Source: an uncultured Lachnospiraceae bacterium
GTDB lineage: Bacteria; Bacillota; Clostridia; Lachnospirales; Lachnospiraceae
NCBI GenBank assembly: GCA_947576945.1
Contig: CANPTH010000020.1
Location: 1 to 60,482, forward strand
Direction of reading: 5' to 3'
DNA: 60,482 nt
The notes below the pieces were generated by a model that was not told the origin of the DNA, ran no database searches, and worked only from the letters and a program-made list of their open reading frames with translations. Shown here piece after piece: positions 26,572 to 36,367 of this stretch. Position 1 is the first letter of the stretch, and every line of letters starts with the position of its first letter. A program made the translations under genes and the position numbers.

Positions 26572-27099
26572 ATGTTCTTAGAGACCAGAAGATTAAATAT
26601 AAGAAGTATAGAAACATCAGATGAAAATGCATTTATTAAGATGGCTTCTGATGGCAGCTTAACTGAAATTTACGGTGATTGCAGTGAATGTCACAAATGG
26701 ATGGGGGATTTTATAAGGGAAGCAATGGAACTGGAATCAGAAAATAATCCATATCATGAATATCTGGCATTTGTTATAGAGGATAAGTCAGATCATCAGG
26801 TGATCGGTTCTGTAGGAAGTTCGTTTTATGAGGACTTTATGCAAGTTGGTGTTACATACTTCATTGGCGCTGAGTATCGCGGCAACGGATATGCTGCTGA
26901 AGCATTACAGTGTTTTACAGAATATATGTTTGCAAAATATGACTTGAAAAAACTTGTTGCTACAGCCAATGTTGAAAATATCGCTTCTTGTAAGACTTTA
27001 GAGAAGGCAGGATTTACTGTTATTGTAACTAAGATGTATCAGGATCTATACGACGAACAGGCAGAAATGAGCAATATATATGAATTAATGAAAGCCTGA
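26572..27099 (+). CDS. GNAT acetyltransferase (RimJ/RimL type)
   Basis: This 175-residue protein carries the family patterns LETRRLNIRSIE at the start, VTYFIGAEYRGNGYAAEAL (acetyl-CoA loop) and ANVENIASCKTLEKAGF. Such enzymes acetylate N-termini of ribosomal proteins or small amines. The ATG at 26572 is placed 9 nt after GGAAGG. Confidence 0.88.
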   Translation: MFLETRRLNIRSIETSDENAFIKMASDGSLTEIYGDCSECHKWMGDFIREAMELESENNPYHEYLAFVIEDKSDHQVIGSVGSSFYEDFMQVGVTYFIGAEYRGNGYAAEALQCFTEYMFAKYDLKKLVATANVENIASCKTLEKAGFTVIVTKMYQDLYDEQAEMSNIYELMKA

Positions 27100-27160
27100 A
27101 AGACCTGGCGTTATAACCTGCGAGTCTGCCCGGTTGAAGAAATACAGGATCACTTCATTG

Positions 27161-27194
27161 AAAAGGGCAAAAGCATCAATCACTGCTTCTGCCC
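27161..27194 (-). terminator. terminator of the cytidylate-kinase-like gene
   Basis: On the minus strand GGGCAGAAGCA (27194-27184) pairs with TGCTTTTGCCC (27175-27165), allowing one G-U pair, and TTTTC follows. It lies about 60 bp beyond the stop codon. Confidence 0.7.
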
Positions 27195-27253
27195 TTCTAC
27201 TATTTCGTTATACGTGACCTTACTCTCCGAACTATATACCGCAATACAGAATC

Positions 27254-27880
27254 TTATCTGTTCTCGAAATCCTCCACAAACTGTGCAATCAGCTTCACAG
27301 TCCCGTCTATGCCGAGAACACCGCTGTTGATGGACAGGTCGTAGCTCTCCGAACGTCCCCATTTCTTAGAAGAATAATAATTGTAATAGCTTTGACGCTG
27401 CTTATCTTTCTTATTGATCATATCCAGGGCTTTCTGCTCAGTATTAACGTCCTCGTAGCGTTCTATAATGCGCTTCACTCTGCGGTCTTTGTCGGCGAGA
27501 ATAAAGAGATGCAGGCAGTTCTGATAATCATGCAATGCGTAGTCGGCGCATCTGCCTACGATCACGCAAGGTCCCTCACTGGCAATCTTTTTGATTGTAT
27601 CAAACTGTGCCAGAAAAACTTTATGACTGATTGGCATATCCACAAAAGAAGAAGAATTATACCCGAAAGAATACGTATCCATAACCAGGTTATAGAGAAA
27701 TGAATTTGTCGGCCGCTCATCATGGCTCTGGATCATTTCTTCACAGAAACCGCTCTCTTTCGCTGCCCGTGTCAGCAAATCCTTATCATAAAATTTAATC
27801 CCGAAATATTCGGCAACTTTCTTTCCAATTTCACGACCGCCGGAACCAAACTGACGACCGATAGTGATAATTGTATTCAT
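27254..27880 (-). CDS. cytidylate kinase-like family protein
   Basis: This 208-residue P-loop kinase has GRQFGSGGREIGKKVAEYF at the N-terminus, a VIVGRCADYAL segment and a lid rich in Arg/Lys (DKDRRVKRIIERY). Proteins of this family (cytidylate-kinase-like 2) are widespread beside unrelated genes in clostridia and are distinct from the essential cmk; their substrate is unclear. It is single-gene with its own terminator. Nothing further is seen in 27881-28101. Confidence 0.87.
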   Translation of the reverse strand: MNTIITIGRQFGSGGREIGKKVAEYFGIKFYDKDLLTRAAKESGFCEEMIQSHDERPTNSFLYNLVMDTYSFGYNSSSFVDMPISHKVFLAQFDTIKKIASEGPCVIVGRCADYALHDYQNCLHLFILADKDRRVKRIIERYEDVNTEQKALDMINKKDKQRQSYYNYYSSKKWGRSESYDLSINSGVLGIDGTVKLIAQFVEDFENR

Positions 27881-28101
27881 AGAACATCATCCTTTCCGCT
27901 TTAAAATTTTATAGATACCTTTTGTTCTATGCCATCCATAAAGACACTGCATTTTAAAAAGATAAATATAAATACATTATATACATTTTTTACACAAAAA
28001 GCAAACATTCTTTGAATATTTTTGGTGATATTCCTCAAAGCATACGTTCTCTCCTATTGCTGAGATTTACATTAACCGCAATCTCTTAACCGTTTTCTTT
28101 C

Positions 28102-29757
28102 TTATTTTCCTTCCCTGCCCCACAGCACTTTGCCGCCGTCAAACAGCAGAATGACAGCCAGGATGACGATCGGAACAATAATCACATTCTGCAGCACATT
28201 AGTGAATACTGCCGTGCCGTCCAGCCCGCCGCCAAGCAACGCCATCATATTGTTCTTAAAGGAGAAGAACAATGATACCAGTGTAGCAGCCGCCATAAAG
28301 ATGATCGGGATATACAGCATCTTATTATTCTTATTATGCTTCTTTAAGTAAGTGCCGACAGCCAGGAATGCAGGTACTGCCACCAGCTGGTTGCAGGCTC
28401 CGAACAGCGGCCACACCTTGGCGTAACCTGCCAGACAGAGTGCAAAACCACAGATCGCCGTGATGATCGTCGCCACATACATGTTGTCGAGTTTCATTTT
28501 CTTCCCGGCCTCGGTTCCTGCAAACAGCTCCTGGAACATAAAGCGTCCCAGTCTTGTACCGGTATCCAATGAAGTAAGACAGAAACAGGATACTGCCAGT
28601 GAAATGATTGTATAAGTAGCCGACACTGCTGTCTCAGGCATGCCGATCGTTGCAAAGAAACCGGAAATAGCCTGTGCAAATACAACTGTCGGAGATGCAA
28701 ATCCTGCCGCCGCAAACTGGCCGTCTGTGGTCAGAGTCGCTACTGCGATCAATGAGATCACTGCCAGGACACACTCGATCAGCATGGAGCCATAGCCTAC
28801 CATCAGGGCATCCTTCTCATTGTCCAGCTGCTTGGAAGTGGTTCCGGAACCAATCAGAGAATGGAAACCGGAGATTGCTCCACAGGCGATGGTGATGAAC
28901 AGTGTCGGAAACAAATAGCTGTTCCCCACATGTAAACCGATAAAGGCCGGAATCTCTACTGTAGGATGCGCCGCAAAAATACCGATGACTGCAGCGATCA
29001 TCATGAAGTAAAGCAGGAACGAACTCAAGTAATCTCTGGGCTGCAGCAGGATCCACACCGGTGTCACAGATGCGATCATGATGTAGATAAATACAAATGC
29101 CAGCCAGAAATTCTTGGAAAGCACGATCGGGAAAGCCAGACCGATGGCTACGCATGCCGCCAGCAGGATCACACCGATCACGGAAGCTACTACCATCGGC
29201 GCATTCTTCCTGTATACGAAGAAACCGAAGGCGATCGCCAGCGGAATGAACAGCAGAGATGCCGTTGCAACGGAACCGTTGGCATCGCTTCCCGTAAAGG
29301 AGTTCGCTACAATGTCGGCGAAAGCCGCGATAACAAGTAACAATACCAGCCATGCAAATACGGTGAAAAGGACTCTGCTCTTGCGGCCTATGTTCTCTTC
29401 GATTACTTCTCCGAGAGATTTACCTTCATGACGGATTGATACGAAGATGGAACCGAAATCCTGAACGGCGCCGAAGAAAATACCGCCGATCACGATCCAC
29501 AGAAAGCAGGGAAGCCATCCGAAAAATGCGGCCTGAATCGGGCCGTTAATGGGGCCTGCACCGGCAATGGATGAAAAATGGTGTCCCATCAAAACCGGAG
29601 TCTTGGCTGGGCAATAATCGACACCGTCTTCCAGTTCATGGGCCGGTGTCCTGCGTTTGGGGTCGATACCCCAGGTTTTGGCCAGGTATCTGCCGTATGT
29701 AAGATAGGCTGCGATGAAGATAGCGATGGCCAGTAAGATTAATACTACTGAGTTCAC
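28102..29757 (-). CDS. cstA: CstA-type carbon starvation/pyruvate transporter
   Basis: This 551-residue integral membrane protein has at least 12 hydrophobic segments and the family hallmarks VLMGHHFSSIAGAGPINGPI and FGAVQDFGS. CstA proteins import peptides or pyruvate during carbon limitation. It is shorter than E. coli CstA (701), as usual for clostridia. The start is GTG at 29757 behind CAGGAGGG. Confidence 0.94.
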   Translation of the reverse strand: MNSVVLILLAIAIFIAAYLTYGRYLAKTWGIDPKRRTPAHELEDGVDYCPAKTPVLMGHHFSSIAGAGPINGPIQAAFFGWLPCFLWIVIGGIFFGAVQDFGSIFVSIRHEGKSLGEVIEENIGRKSRVLFTVFAWLVLLLVIAAFADIVANSFTGSDANGSVATASLLFIPLAIAFGFFVYRKNAPMVVASVIGVILLAACVAIGLAFPIVLSKNFWLAFVFIYIMIASVTPVWILLQPRDYLSSFLLYFMMIAAVIGIFAAHPTVEIPAFIGLHVGNSYLFPTLFITIACGAISGFHSLIGSGTTSKQLDNEKDALMVGYGSMLIECVLAVISLIAVATLTTDGQFAAAGFASPTVVFAQAISGFFATIGMPETAVSATYTIISLAVSCFCLTSLDTGTRLGRFMFQELFAGTEAGKKMKLDNMYVATIITAICGFALCLAGYAKVWPLFGACNQLVAVPAFLAVGTYLKKHNKNNKMLYIPIIFMAAATLVSLFFSFKNNMMALLGGGLDGTAVFTNVLQNVIIVPIVILAVILLFDGGKVLWGREGK

Positions 29758-29910
29758 ACTGAATTCCCTCCTGTTTGTATAGATTATTTTGCTCCGGCAA
29801 ATACTCTCCTGCCATGCATCAGGAAGTCTCCGCCGATTTCTTATATGAAATAGATTTCTCTATCCTATAAGCATCCTTAAATATCCAAGTCAGCCGTTAT
29901 GGATCTGCTG

Positions 29911-30465
29911 TCAACTGCGGATAGCAGCGTTGTCGATATTCTGTTCCCGAAAAATATTCTGATACAGATTCGCCGCTTTGCGCCCCACATAATTGGTATA
30001 GACTCTCTCGTCCTCCATTGTGGCACACACGATATGGGCCTGGGAGAATCCTCTCACGTTAAAGCGGTAGCACTTCTCAAACCGAAAACGCCTGACTGCC
30101 TTCTGCATCTGCTTCGAAAGCGGCCGCTGAACGATAAGACTGATGGTAAGATAGCTGTACATATGCCCCTGCGCCGGAAGCGCCTCTCCTTTGCGGACCA
30201 ACACCGGCTCCATATAGTTCCTGACAAGGGCCTCCGCTTCTTCGATCAGAGCCTGATCCACCTCCTGTGCCGTAATAAACAGAACATGCTCATAACTGTC
30301 TGCCGACCACATATTAGCTTCCCTGACCAGGACATATTTCTCCGTGTGCGAAAAAAAATACCCATACGCCGGGTACTCTTTTCCATGAATCACATATGGC
30401 TGATAAAGATCAAATGTACCCGAGTATTTTCGCAACAGTTGATTCAGATAATCAGCGGTCTTCAT
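29911..30465 (-). CDS. uncharacterised conserved cytosolic protein
   Basis: This 184-residue protein has no membrane helix. Notable segments are YPAYGYFFSHTEKYVLVREANMW and YSYLTISLIVQRPLS. I do not recognise an enzymatic motif. The ATG at 30465 behind AAAGGGGT is preferred over an upstream in-frame codon. It is transcribed in the same direction as cstA, 150 bp ahead of it, but no shared promoter is evident. Confidence 0.7.
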   Translation of the reverse strand: MKTADYLNQLLRKYSGTFDLYQPYVIHGKEYPAYGYFFSHTEKYVLVREANMWSADSYEHVLFITAQEVDQALIEEAEALVRNYMEPVLVRKGEALPAQGHMYSYLTISLIVQRPLSKQMQKAVRRFRFEKCYRFNVRGFSQAHIVCATMEDERVYTNYVGRKAANLYQNIFREQNIDNAAIRS

Positions 30466-30574
30466 GATAATACCCCTTTGTATAAAATCAGGTATAGCAA
30501 CGATCATTACTACCTGTATAAATATTCTTTTCATACTTTACCACATTAATGTGAAAGAATCAATATTTTTTGGA

Positions 30575-30605
30575 TAAAAAAAACACTCAGACATATCCTG
30601 CAGTG
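30575..30605 (-). terminator. terminator after rluD
   Basis: On the minus strand a CACT-CAG...CTG-AGTG stem with a bulge is followed by eight T. It lies about 70 bp past the stop of the pseudouridine synthase, the last gene of aroB-lspA-rluD. Confidence 0.55.
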
Positions 30606-30673
30606 CTGTGAAATATCTCATTCACGTTCACGCAGACCGTCTGAATGTCCTCAGAGAAACAGCGATGAATGTC

Positions 30674-31582
30674 TTATAAAATATGCAGCAGATGTTCAAA
30701 ATATGCAGGAAGCGGCGCCGTCACTTCCACATAACGGCCGTCTGCAGGATGCATAAAACCAAGCGTCATGGCATGCAGGGTCTGTCCTTCCAGATGAAAA
30801 GCTTCTTTCCTGCGGCAGTAAACCGTATCGCCCAGCAAAGGATGTCCGACAAAAGCCATATGCACCCGGATCTGATGGGTACGGCCTGTCTCCAGGCGGC
30901 ATTCGATATAAGTATATTCGCGAAAGCGCTGCAGCACAGTGAAATGTGTGATCGCGGACTTGCCGTTTCGTTCATTGACTGCCATGCGTTTACGCTCCCT
31001 GGGATCCCGACCGATGGGAGCATCAATCATACCATTATCCTGTTCAATGACACCATGTACGATGGCCCGATATCGGCGTGTGATCGAATGCTCCTTAAGC
31101 TGGTCAGCGATCATTCTGTGAGCCTGGTCGCTTTTACAGATGATCAGAGATCCTGTCGTATCCTGATCGATACGGTGCACGATCCCGGGACGCATTACAC
31201 CGTTTATTCCGGAAAGATGCCCGCGACAGTGGTACAGAACCGCATTGACCAGCGTACCGCTGTAATGCCCCGGAGCAGGGTGGACAACCATTCCTTTAGG
31301 CTTATTGACCACAAGTATATCCTCATCTTCATAAAGAATGGCCAGTGGAATATTCTCCGCCTCGATGGTGGGTTCCACGGCCTCCGGAATAGAAAACTGG
31401 ATTTCATCGTCCACCCGGAGGCGATAACTTGCCTTCTGCGGTTTCTGATTAACCAATACATGATTCTCTTTGATACATTTCTGGATATAGGAACGGGACA
31501 GGTCGGGGAGCGCGCTGCTGATCCACTTGTCCAGCCGCTCCTCATCCTCCTCCAGTCCGATCTGATAAATATACTGTTCCAT
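30674..31582 (-). CDS. rluD: RluA/RluD-family 23S rRNA pseudouridine synthase
   Basis: This 302-residue protein has an N-terminal S4 RNA-binding domain (RLDKWISSALPDLSRSYIQK) and a catalytic domain with HRIDQDTTG (the catalytic Asp follows HRI). The VVNKPKGMVVHPAPGH and TGRTHQIRVH motifs are intact. It probably makes pseudouridine in helix 69 of 23S rRNA. Start at the ATG 31582. It follows lspA by about 80 bp, as in many Bacillota. Confidence 0.92.
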   Translation of the reverse strand: MEQYIYQIGLEEDEERLDKWISSALPDLSRSYIQKCIKENHVLVNQKPQKASYRLRVDDEIQFSIPEAVEPTIEAENIPLAILYEDEDILVVNKPKGMVVHPAPGHYSGTLVNAVLYHCRGHLSGINGVMRPGIVHRIDQDTTGSLIICKSDQAHRMIADQLKEHSITRRYRAIVHGVIEQDNGMIDAPIGRDPRERKRMAVNERNGKSAITHFTVLQRFREYTYIECRLETGRTHQIRVHMAFVGHPLLGDTVYCRRKEAFHLEGQTLHAMTLGFMHPADGRYVEVTAPLPAYFEHLLHIL

Positions 31583-31659
31583 ATAACACTCTTTACTTAA
31601 CTTTGCTTTCTGAAAATTATATTCTGTACATCGCTTCATTGTTCATTTGCAGAACAGTC

Positions 31660-32187
31660 TTATTTTAATTCCCGATACCGCTTCTGTTTAAAGCTGATAA
31701 AACTCAGATCGCTTTCCTTATAGTAAAACAAAAGCAGAATAACCAGCGCTGCCGTCGACAAAGATACATAAATATCCGCCACATTAAAGATCGGAAAATT
31801 AATCAAAACAAAGTAGATAAAGTCCACAACATAATCAAGGCGGATCCGATCGATCATGTTACCGATAGCGCCTGCTGCGATCAAACTCAGCAGTGCATGC
31901 AGTATTCCATACTTTTTATCGTCGGGCATTTTATACAGGACATATCCAATTACTCCAAGAATAACAAACGCCACAAAGATAAAAAATGCTTTCTGGTTCT
32001 GCAGCATACCGAATGCCGCCCCTTTATTTTCGAGATAATTCAGTTCCAGCACCCCGTTGATAATATTAAATGCCGGTTTATCCTTTAGATGAACCACTGC
32101 AAGATTTTTTGTATACTGGTCAAATAAAACCAGAACAATAATTCCTATGAGATCCGTCAGCAGATATAATTTCTTCTTCAAACTCAT
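31660..32187 (-). CDS. lspA: lipoprotein signal peptidase II
   Basis: This 175-residue protein has four membrane helices and catalytic aspartates in GNMIDRIRLDYVVDFI and FNVADIYV. It cleaves prolipoproteins such as the lipoprotein at 14360. It overlaps aroB by 4 bp. Confidence 0.96.
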   Translation of the reverse strand: MSLKKKLYLLTDLIGIIVLVLFDQYTKNLAVVHLKDKPAFNIINGVLELNYLENKGAAFGMLQNQKAFFIFVAFVILGVIGYVLYKMPDDKKYGILHALLSLIAAGAIGNMIDRIRLDYVVDFIYFVLINFPIFNVADIYVSLSTAALVILLLFYYKESDLSFISFKQKRYRELK

Positions 32188-33293
32188 TCCTTCGCATCCT
32201 CGCTGCTGAAATATATTTCCCTGACAGCATTTAAAATATCTTCTTCTGTCACGGTTTTGTCGATAACGGCTTTGCCGACTTTTTTGAGCAGAACAAACTT
32301 AATCCGGCCTGCCTCCATCTTCTTATCGGCTTTGGTCAGTCTTACGATTTCTTCCGGATCAATGGAATCAATACTGATCGGCAGATTGAACGGCACAAAC
32401 ATATCCCGCACTTCATAGTATTCCTCCATCGACAGCCAGTTATGCTTCCATGAAATATAAGAGGCCGCCACCATCCCCAGAGCGATACATTCCCCATGAA
32501 GCATTTCAAAATGCATGGCCTTTTCGATGGCATGGCCGATGGTGTGTCCGAAATTAAGAAGCGCCCGGTCCCCCTGTTCTCTGGGATCTTTCTCCACCAC
32601 AAGCTTCTTAACAGTACAGCTGCGCATGATCATTTCTTCCAGAATCGACTCTTCCCGGTCATGTATCTCATACATATGCTCCAAAAGCCATTCGTAGAAA
32701 TGGGTATCCTTGATCAGACCATGCTTCATTACCTCTGCAAAACCTGCATAAAATTGTCTGTCATCCAATTCCTTCAGGACAGATACATTCATATAGACCA
32801 GTTTAGGCATATAAAATGCTCCAACCATATTTTTGTAGCCGTCGAAATCAACGCCTGTTTTGCCGCCGATACTGCTGTCCGACTGTGCAATCAGGGTGGT
32901 CGGTATCTGAATAAAATCTATACCTCTCAGATAAGTCGCTGCTGCATAGCCTGTGATATCACCGACAACGCCGCCGCCCAGCGCGATCAACAGATCTTTG
33001 CGGTCAAACGCTTCTTCAATCAGCATTCTATAGATCTGCTTTACCGTATCCAGTGTTTTACTGGCTTCTCCTGCCGGAAAAGAATGGAGGATCAGCTTCT
33101 GACAATGGTTCTCCAAACTGCTGCGTACCGCATCACCGAACAGCCTCTCCGTACAGGAATCGGCAATGACCGCCACTCGCCTGTTCTCAATATCAAACGC
33201 CTGCAGTTCATCTGACAACAGGTCGAAATTATTGGTAAAAACGATATCATAACAGGGCTTCTTCTCGTAGTTGATTGTCATTCGGTTGGCCAT
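32184..33293 (-). CDS. aroB: 3-dehydroquinate synthase
   Basis: This 369-residue protein catalyses the second step of the shikimate pathway. The NAD-binding ALGGGVVGDITGYAAAT and the substrate loop QSDSSIGGKTGVD are visible, along with the zinc-binding NFGHTIGHAIE and HGECIALGM. The ATG at 33293 follows AGAAAGGAAATAG. No other aro gene is adjacent. Confidence 0.96.
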   Translation of the reverse strand: MANRMTINYEKKPCYDIVFTNNFDLLSDELQAFDIENRRVAVIADSCTERLFGDAVRSSLENHCQKLILHSFPAGEASKTLDTVKQIYRMLIEEAFDRKDLLIALGGGVVGDITGYAAATYLRGIDFIQIPTTLIAQSDSSIGGKTGVDFDGYKNMVGAFYMPKLVYMNVSVLKELDDRQFYAGFAEVMKHGLIKDTHFYEWLLEHMYEIHDREESILEEMIMRSCTVKKLVVEKDPREQGDRALLNFGHTIGHAIEKAMHFEMLHGECIALGMVAASYISWKHNWLSMEEYYEVRDMFVPFNLPISIDSIDPEEIVRLTKADKKMEAGRIKFVLLKKVGKAVIDKTVTEEDILNAVREIYFSSEDAKE

Positions 33294-33392
33294 TTCTCTA
33301 TTTCCTTTCTGTTCACAAGCGTAAAGCTGTACACCGCTTGACTTTATTATATATTTTGTATCGCGTAAAGCAACACGCATTACCCGAAGGGC

Positions 33393-33425
33393 AAAATAAA
33401 AACTTCCTGACTACACGCCAGGAAG
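33393..33425 (-). terminator. terminator after sepF
   Basis: On the minus strand CTTCCTG (33425-33419) and CAGGAAG (33409-33403) enclose a 9-nt loop, then TTTTTATTTT follows. It lies 19 bp beyond the sepF stop. Confidence 0.85.
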
Positions 33426-33443
33426 CCTTCTGCTTTATGTATC

Positions 33444-33938
33444 TTAGATTCCATTGTTGATCGGCACATCAAACGAACCGGACAGGATTTCCTGGAAATC
33501 ACCGGAAATATCAACGCTGGCCGGTGTAATTATAAATATATAATGTGAAATTTTCTGTAAATTGCCGGATATCGCAAAACAGGATCCAGACGTAAAGTCT
33601 ATAATCCTCTGCGCAATATCCACATCCAGCCCTTCCAGATTGAGCACTACCGTTCGGTTAGCCAGAAGAGTCTCCGTAATCTCCCGCGCGTCTTCCACTG
33701 TAGTGGGCTTAATGACGCACACTTCCATACCTGTACCTGGCATCTTCTTCGTCTGACGCATCGGCGTTACTTTTGGCGTAGGCTTTCTGACAATTCGCTC
33801 TTCATTTGCGTCACTGTCATCCCTCACCGGAGCCGGTTTCTTAACCGGTTCCGGCTCATCATCATAATAGTCGTCATAGTATTCATCTTCTTCATCATTC
33901 AATTTCATGGCATTTAAAAACTTATCCATTACACTCAT
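33444..33938 (-). CDS. sepF: cell division protein SepF
   Basis: This 164-residue protein has an N-terminal membrane-binding helix (MSVMDKFLNAMKL), an acidic Tyr/Asp-rich linker and the C-terminal SepF domain (residues ~70-155, EITETLLANRTVVLNLEGLD). It bends and bundles FtsZ at the septum. Terminal gene of the HlyD-like/yggS/sepF group. Nothing is seen in the 33939-34149 gap. Confidence 0.95.
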   Translation of the reverse strand: MSVMDKFLNAMKLNDEEDEYYDDYYDDEPEPVKKPAPVRDDSDANEERIVRKPTPKVTPMRQTKKMPGTGMEVCVIKPTTVEDAREITETLLANRTVVLNLEGLDVDIAQRIIDFTSGSCFAISGNLQKISHYIFIITPASVDISGDFQEILSGSFDVPINNGI

Positions 33939-34149
33939 AACAAAACCTCCGATACTTCAATTCACTTCATGTCTATAGCTTCCGTATATTCTATATAAGA
34001 CATGTTACTATCCAGTCTTTTTCTCAATCTGCAAATTTGTATCGTGACAGTTCAGCCAAGATTGCTTCTCATTTGCCCGGATACTTTAACCATTACGTTT
34101 TGCACGGTCAGAACAGTAAATACGCAGACCAACTGAAGTTACTTTATCT

Positions 34150-34845
34150 CTAAACAGATGTATATTCTCTTTCTCCAAAAATACCGGTTCCGATTCTTAT
34201 GTATGTTGCACCTTCTGTGATGGCGGTCTCATAATCTCCGGTCATCCCCATAGAAAGTTCCTTCATACAAACATTATCAATGTTTTTATGAATTATGTCA
34301 ACAGCTATTTGTCTTAACATGGTAAAATACAGTCTATTCTCTTCCGGATTCTCAACATAAGGGGCAATTGTCATAAGCCCCCTGACTGCAATATTGGGCA
34401 GCCTGGAAATTTCTTCCACCAAAGCAGCCGCCTCTCTGGCTGTCGTTCCAAATTTACTTGCCTCCTCTGCTACATTGATCTCTATCAGGATTGATACAGT
34501 TACATCTTTTTTTACAGCTTCTTTACTGATTTCCTCTGCAAGGCGCAGAGAATCCACGCTGTGGATTAAATACACCTTATCTACAATATATCTGACCTTA
34601 TTGCGCTGCAGGTGGCCAATCATATGCCATCGGATATCCTTCGGCATATGATCGTATTTCTCTAGCAATTCCTGAACTTTATTCTCGCCGAAATCGCGGC
34701 AGCCACAGGCATATGCCTGCTGCAGCATTTCAATCGGTTTGGTTTTGCTGACTGCAATTAATTTAACTTCTTTACGCTTACGGCCGCTCTGATTACAGGC
34801 AGATTGAATCCTGTCTTCTACTGCATTTATATTATCCCGAATCAT
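34150..34845 (-). CDS. yggS: YggS/PLPBP-type pyridoxal-phosphate homeostasis protein
   Basis: This 231-residue protein has PLP-binding Lys in LIAVSKTKP, plus FGENKVQEL, WHMIGHLQRNK and a TIRIGTGIFGER-type C-terminal phosphate loop (TYIRIGTGIFG). YggS buffers PLP and is commonly next to sepF. The ATG at 34845 (or GTG one codon earlier) follows AGGAG in the gap after the HlyD-like gene. Confidence 0.93.
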   Translation of the reverse strand: MIRDNINAVEDRIQSACNQSGRKRKEVKLIAVSKTKPIEMLQQAYACGCRDFGENKVQELLEKYDHMPKDIRWHMIGHLQRNKVRYIVDKVYLIHSVDSLRLAEEISKEAVKKDVTVSILIEINVAEEASKFGTTAREAAALVEEISRLPNIAVRGLMTIAPYVENPEENRLYFTMLRQIAVDIIHKNIDNVCMKELSMGMTGDYETAITEGATYIRIGTGIFGEREYTSV

Positions 34846-34855
34846 CACAATGCTC

Positions 34856-36253
34856 CTATTCGTAGATGAAATCATTATCGTTTACCAGCGTTGCATCCAA
34901 TACAATATGATCATAGACATTCAGGCCATATGCTGTATTGGACTTTACGACAGAGTATTCTTCATTTTGATACAGAATGCTGACCTGTTTAAAATCGGCA
35001 TATCCTTTGTTAATATTGTATACACCAATCAGAGAACCCGTTTTGCTGACAGCATGCTTTTGGGTAGATTCCGGCTTGATGATATAGTTGCCGGCATGCA
35101 GGACACTGTCATCCAGATAGTACTCCGTATCCGTCTCATCATAAATCGTAGTGGCAACAAATTCCGTTGAAGGATTCCCCTCCTCGTCATAGGTCTCGAG
35201 AAGAACACCGCTGTTACCGCTGTTGCCGCCTTTTGTCACAAATTCCTTCGGAACAATAAAGAATTCTTTCTCAACAATAGCGGAATTTGGAATCTTAAGT
35301 CCCTTCTCCTCTTCCAGCAGAAGCTCTATGTCGATAAAGCGGTCAGTACAGAATGTCACCATGGAGTTTGTAAAAGAAAACTCTACAAAAGTATCCCCGG
35401 CCTCATTCTTAAAAGATTCCACCTGTCCCCAGGATGTATATTGATTTTTAAGAAATTTAACTTCCACATATTCCTCTTCTACCAGATGCTCAGCCAATTC
35501 TTCGTCTTCCACCATAATAACGATCGACCAGCTTTCATCAGTAGACAGCTTATATGCCGGATCACCACTGGCAAGAAGTTCATTGTTTACGAGATGCTTC
35601 TTCTCATATTCCTTCTGATCAAAAATCTCAGATGTCATATCTTCCAATTTTAAATTCTCATAGCCGTCAACAGAATAAGTGACAATGCCGCTTTTGGCAG
35701 CATAACAATAATTAACCAATGCAGTACTGGAAGCATCGTTCAGTGAATTGACATTTTCGAGGATATTATAATTGGCAAGTTTCAGTACAGTACCTTCCAC
35801 ACTGTATTTAAAATTGTATACATCGGTAAACTGTTTGCGGTCAAAACGGCTTGTAAAGGCAGTAATCTCCGATTTCAGTTCCGCAAGGTCACTGTCCGAC
35901 AGGGAATTTTCCCCGCTTTCGTTTGTGTTGATATAATCGGACAGACGGCCGGTCTCATCGATGGTATACACCAGATTCCCAACAGCAACGCGCTCACCTT
36001 CTCTTGTAAAGTAATTCACATAGCCGGCTTTGGAACATGGAACGATCTCTTCTCTGCGCAGGGCAATTCCTTTAAAGATACTGTTAGAAGTCAAAGACCC
36101 CTCCTGTACATTGTATCCGACTATGTGATCTGTCTTAAAATAATCAATCACGTAGGAAACAATATAGATAAAAATAGCAGCAAAAATAAGCATGCCAATG
36201 TTCAAGTTTAAAGGACGTCTGTATTTAGTTACCTTATTTCTGTTATCGGCCAA
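34856..36253 (-). CDS. HlyD-like membrane adaptor protein
   Basis: This 465-residue protein has a cytoplasmic basic start, one membrane segment at residues ~19-39 and a large extracellular region with a barrel-sandwich layout (GIALRREEIVPCSKAGYVNYFTREGERVAVG). In Gram-positives such proteins accompany peptide export or division genes without an outer membrane partner. It lies directly upstream of yggS and sepF, suggesting an envelope/division role; that is inference. Confidence 0.75.
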   Translation of the reverse strand: MADNRNKVTKYRRPLNLNIGMLIFAAIFIYIVSYVIDYFKTDHIVGYNVQEGSLTSNSIFKGIALRREEIVPCSKAGYVNYFTREGERVAVGNLVYTIDETGRLSDYINTNESGENSLSDSDLAELKSEITAFTSRFDRKQFTDVYNFKYSVEGTVLKLANYNILENVNSLNDASSTALVNYCYAAKSGIVTYSVDGYENLKLEDMTSEIFDQKEYEKKHLVNNELLASGDPAYKLSTDESWSIVIMVEDEELAEHLVEEEYVEVKFLKNQYTSWGQVESFKNEAGDTFVEFSFTNSMVTFCTDRFIDIELLLEEEKGLKIPNSAIVEKEFFIVPKEFVTKGGNSGNSGVLLETYDEEGNPSTEFVATTIYDETDTEYYLDDSVLHAGNYIIKPESTQKHAVSKTGSLIGVYNINKGYADFKQVSILYQNEEYSVVKSNTAYGLNVYDHIVLDATLVNDNDFIYE

Positions 36254-36312
36254 ATAAGCATCTCCTTACATAAAGACATCTCTGCACATAAGCCCATGCC
36301 CAAATACATATG

Positions 36313-36339
36313 AAAAACCTCGGATGCTCCGAGGTTTTT
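36313..36339. terminator. bidirectional terminator below the P-loop ATPase gene
   Basis: AAAAACCTCGG (36313-36323) and CCGAGGTTTTT (36329-36339) form a perfect 11-bp stem with a 5-nt loop and T-runs on either strand. It ends the 36368 gene before the HlyD-like operon starts. Confidence 0.85.
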
Positions 36340-36367
36340 ATGGAATTACAAAACTATATGTATGGGA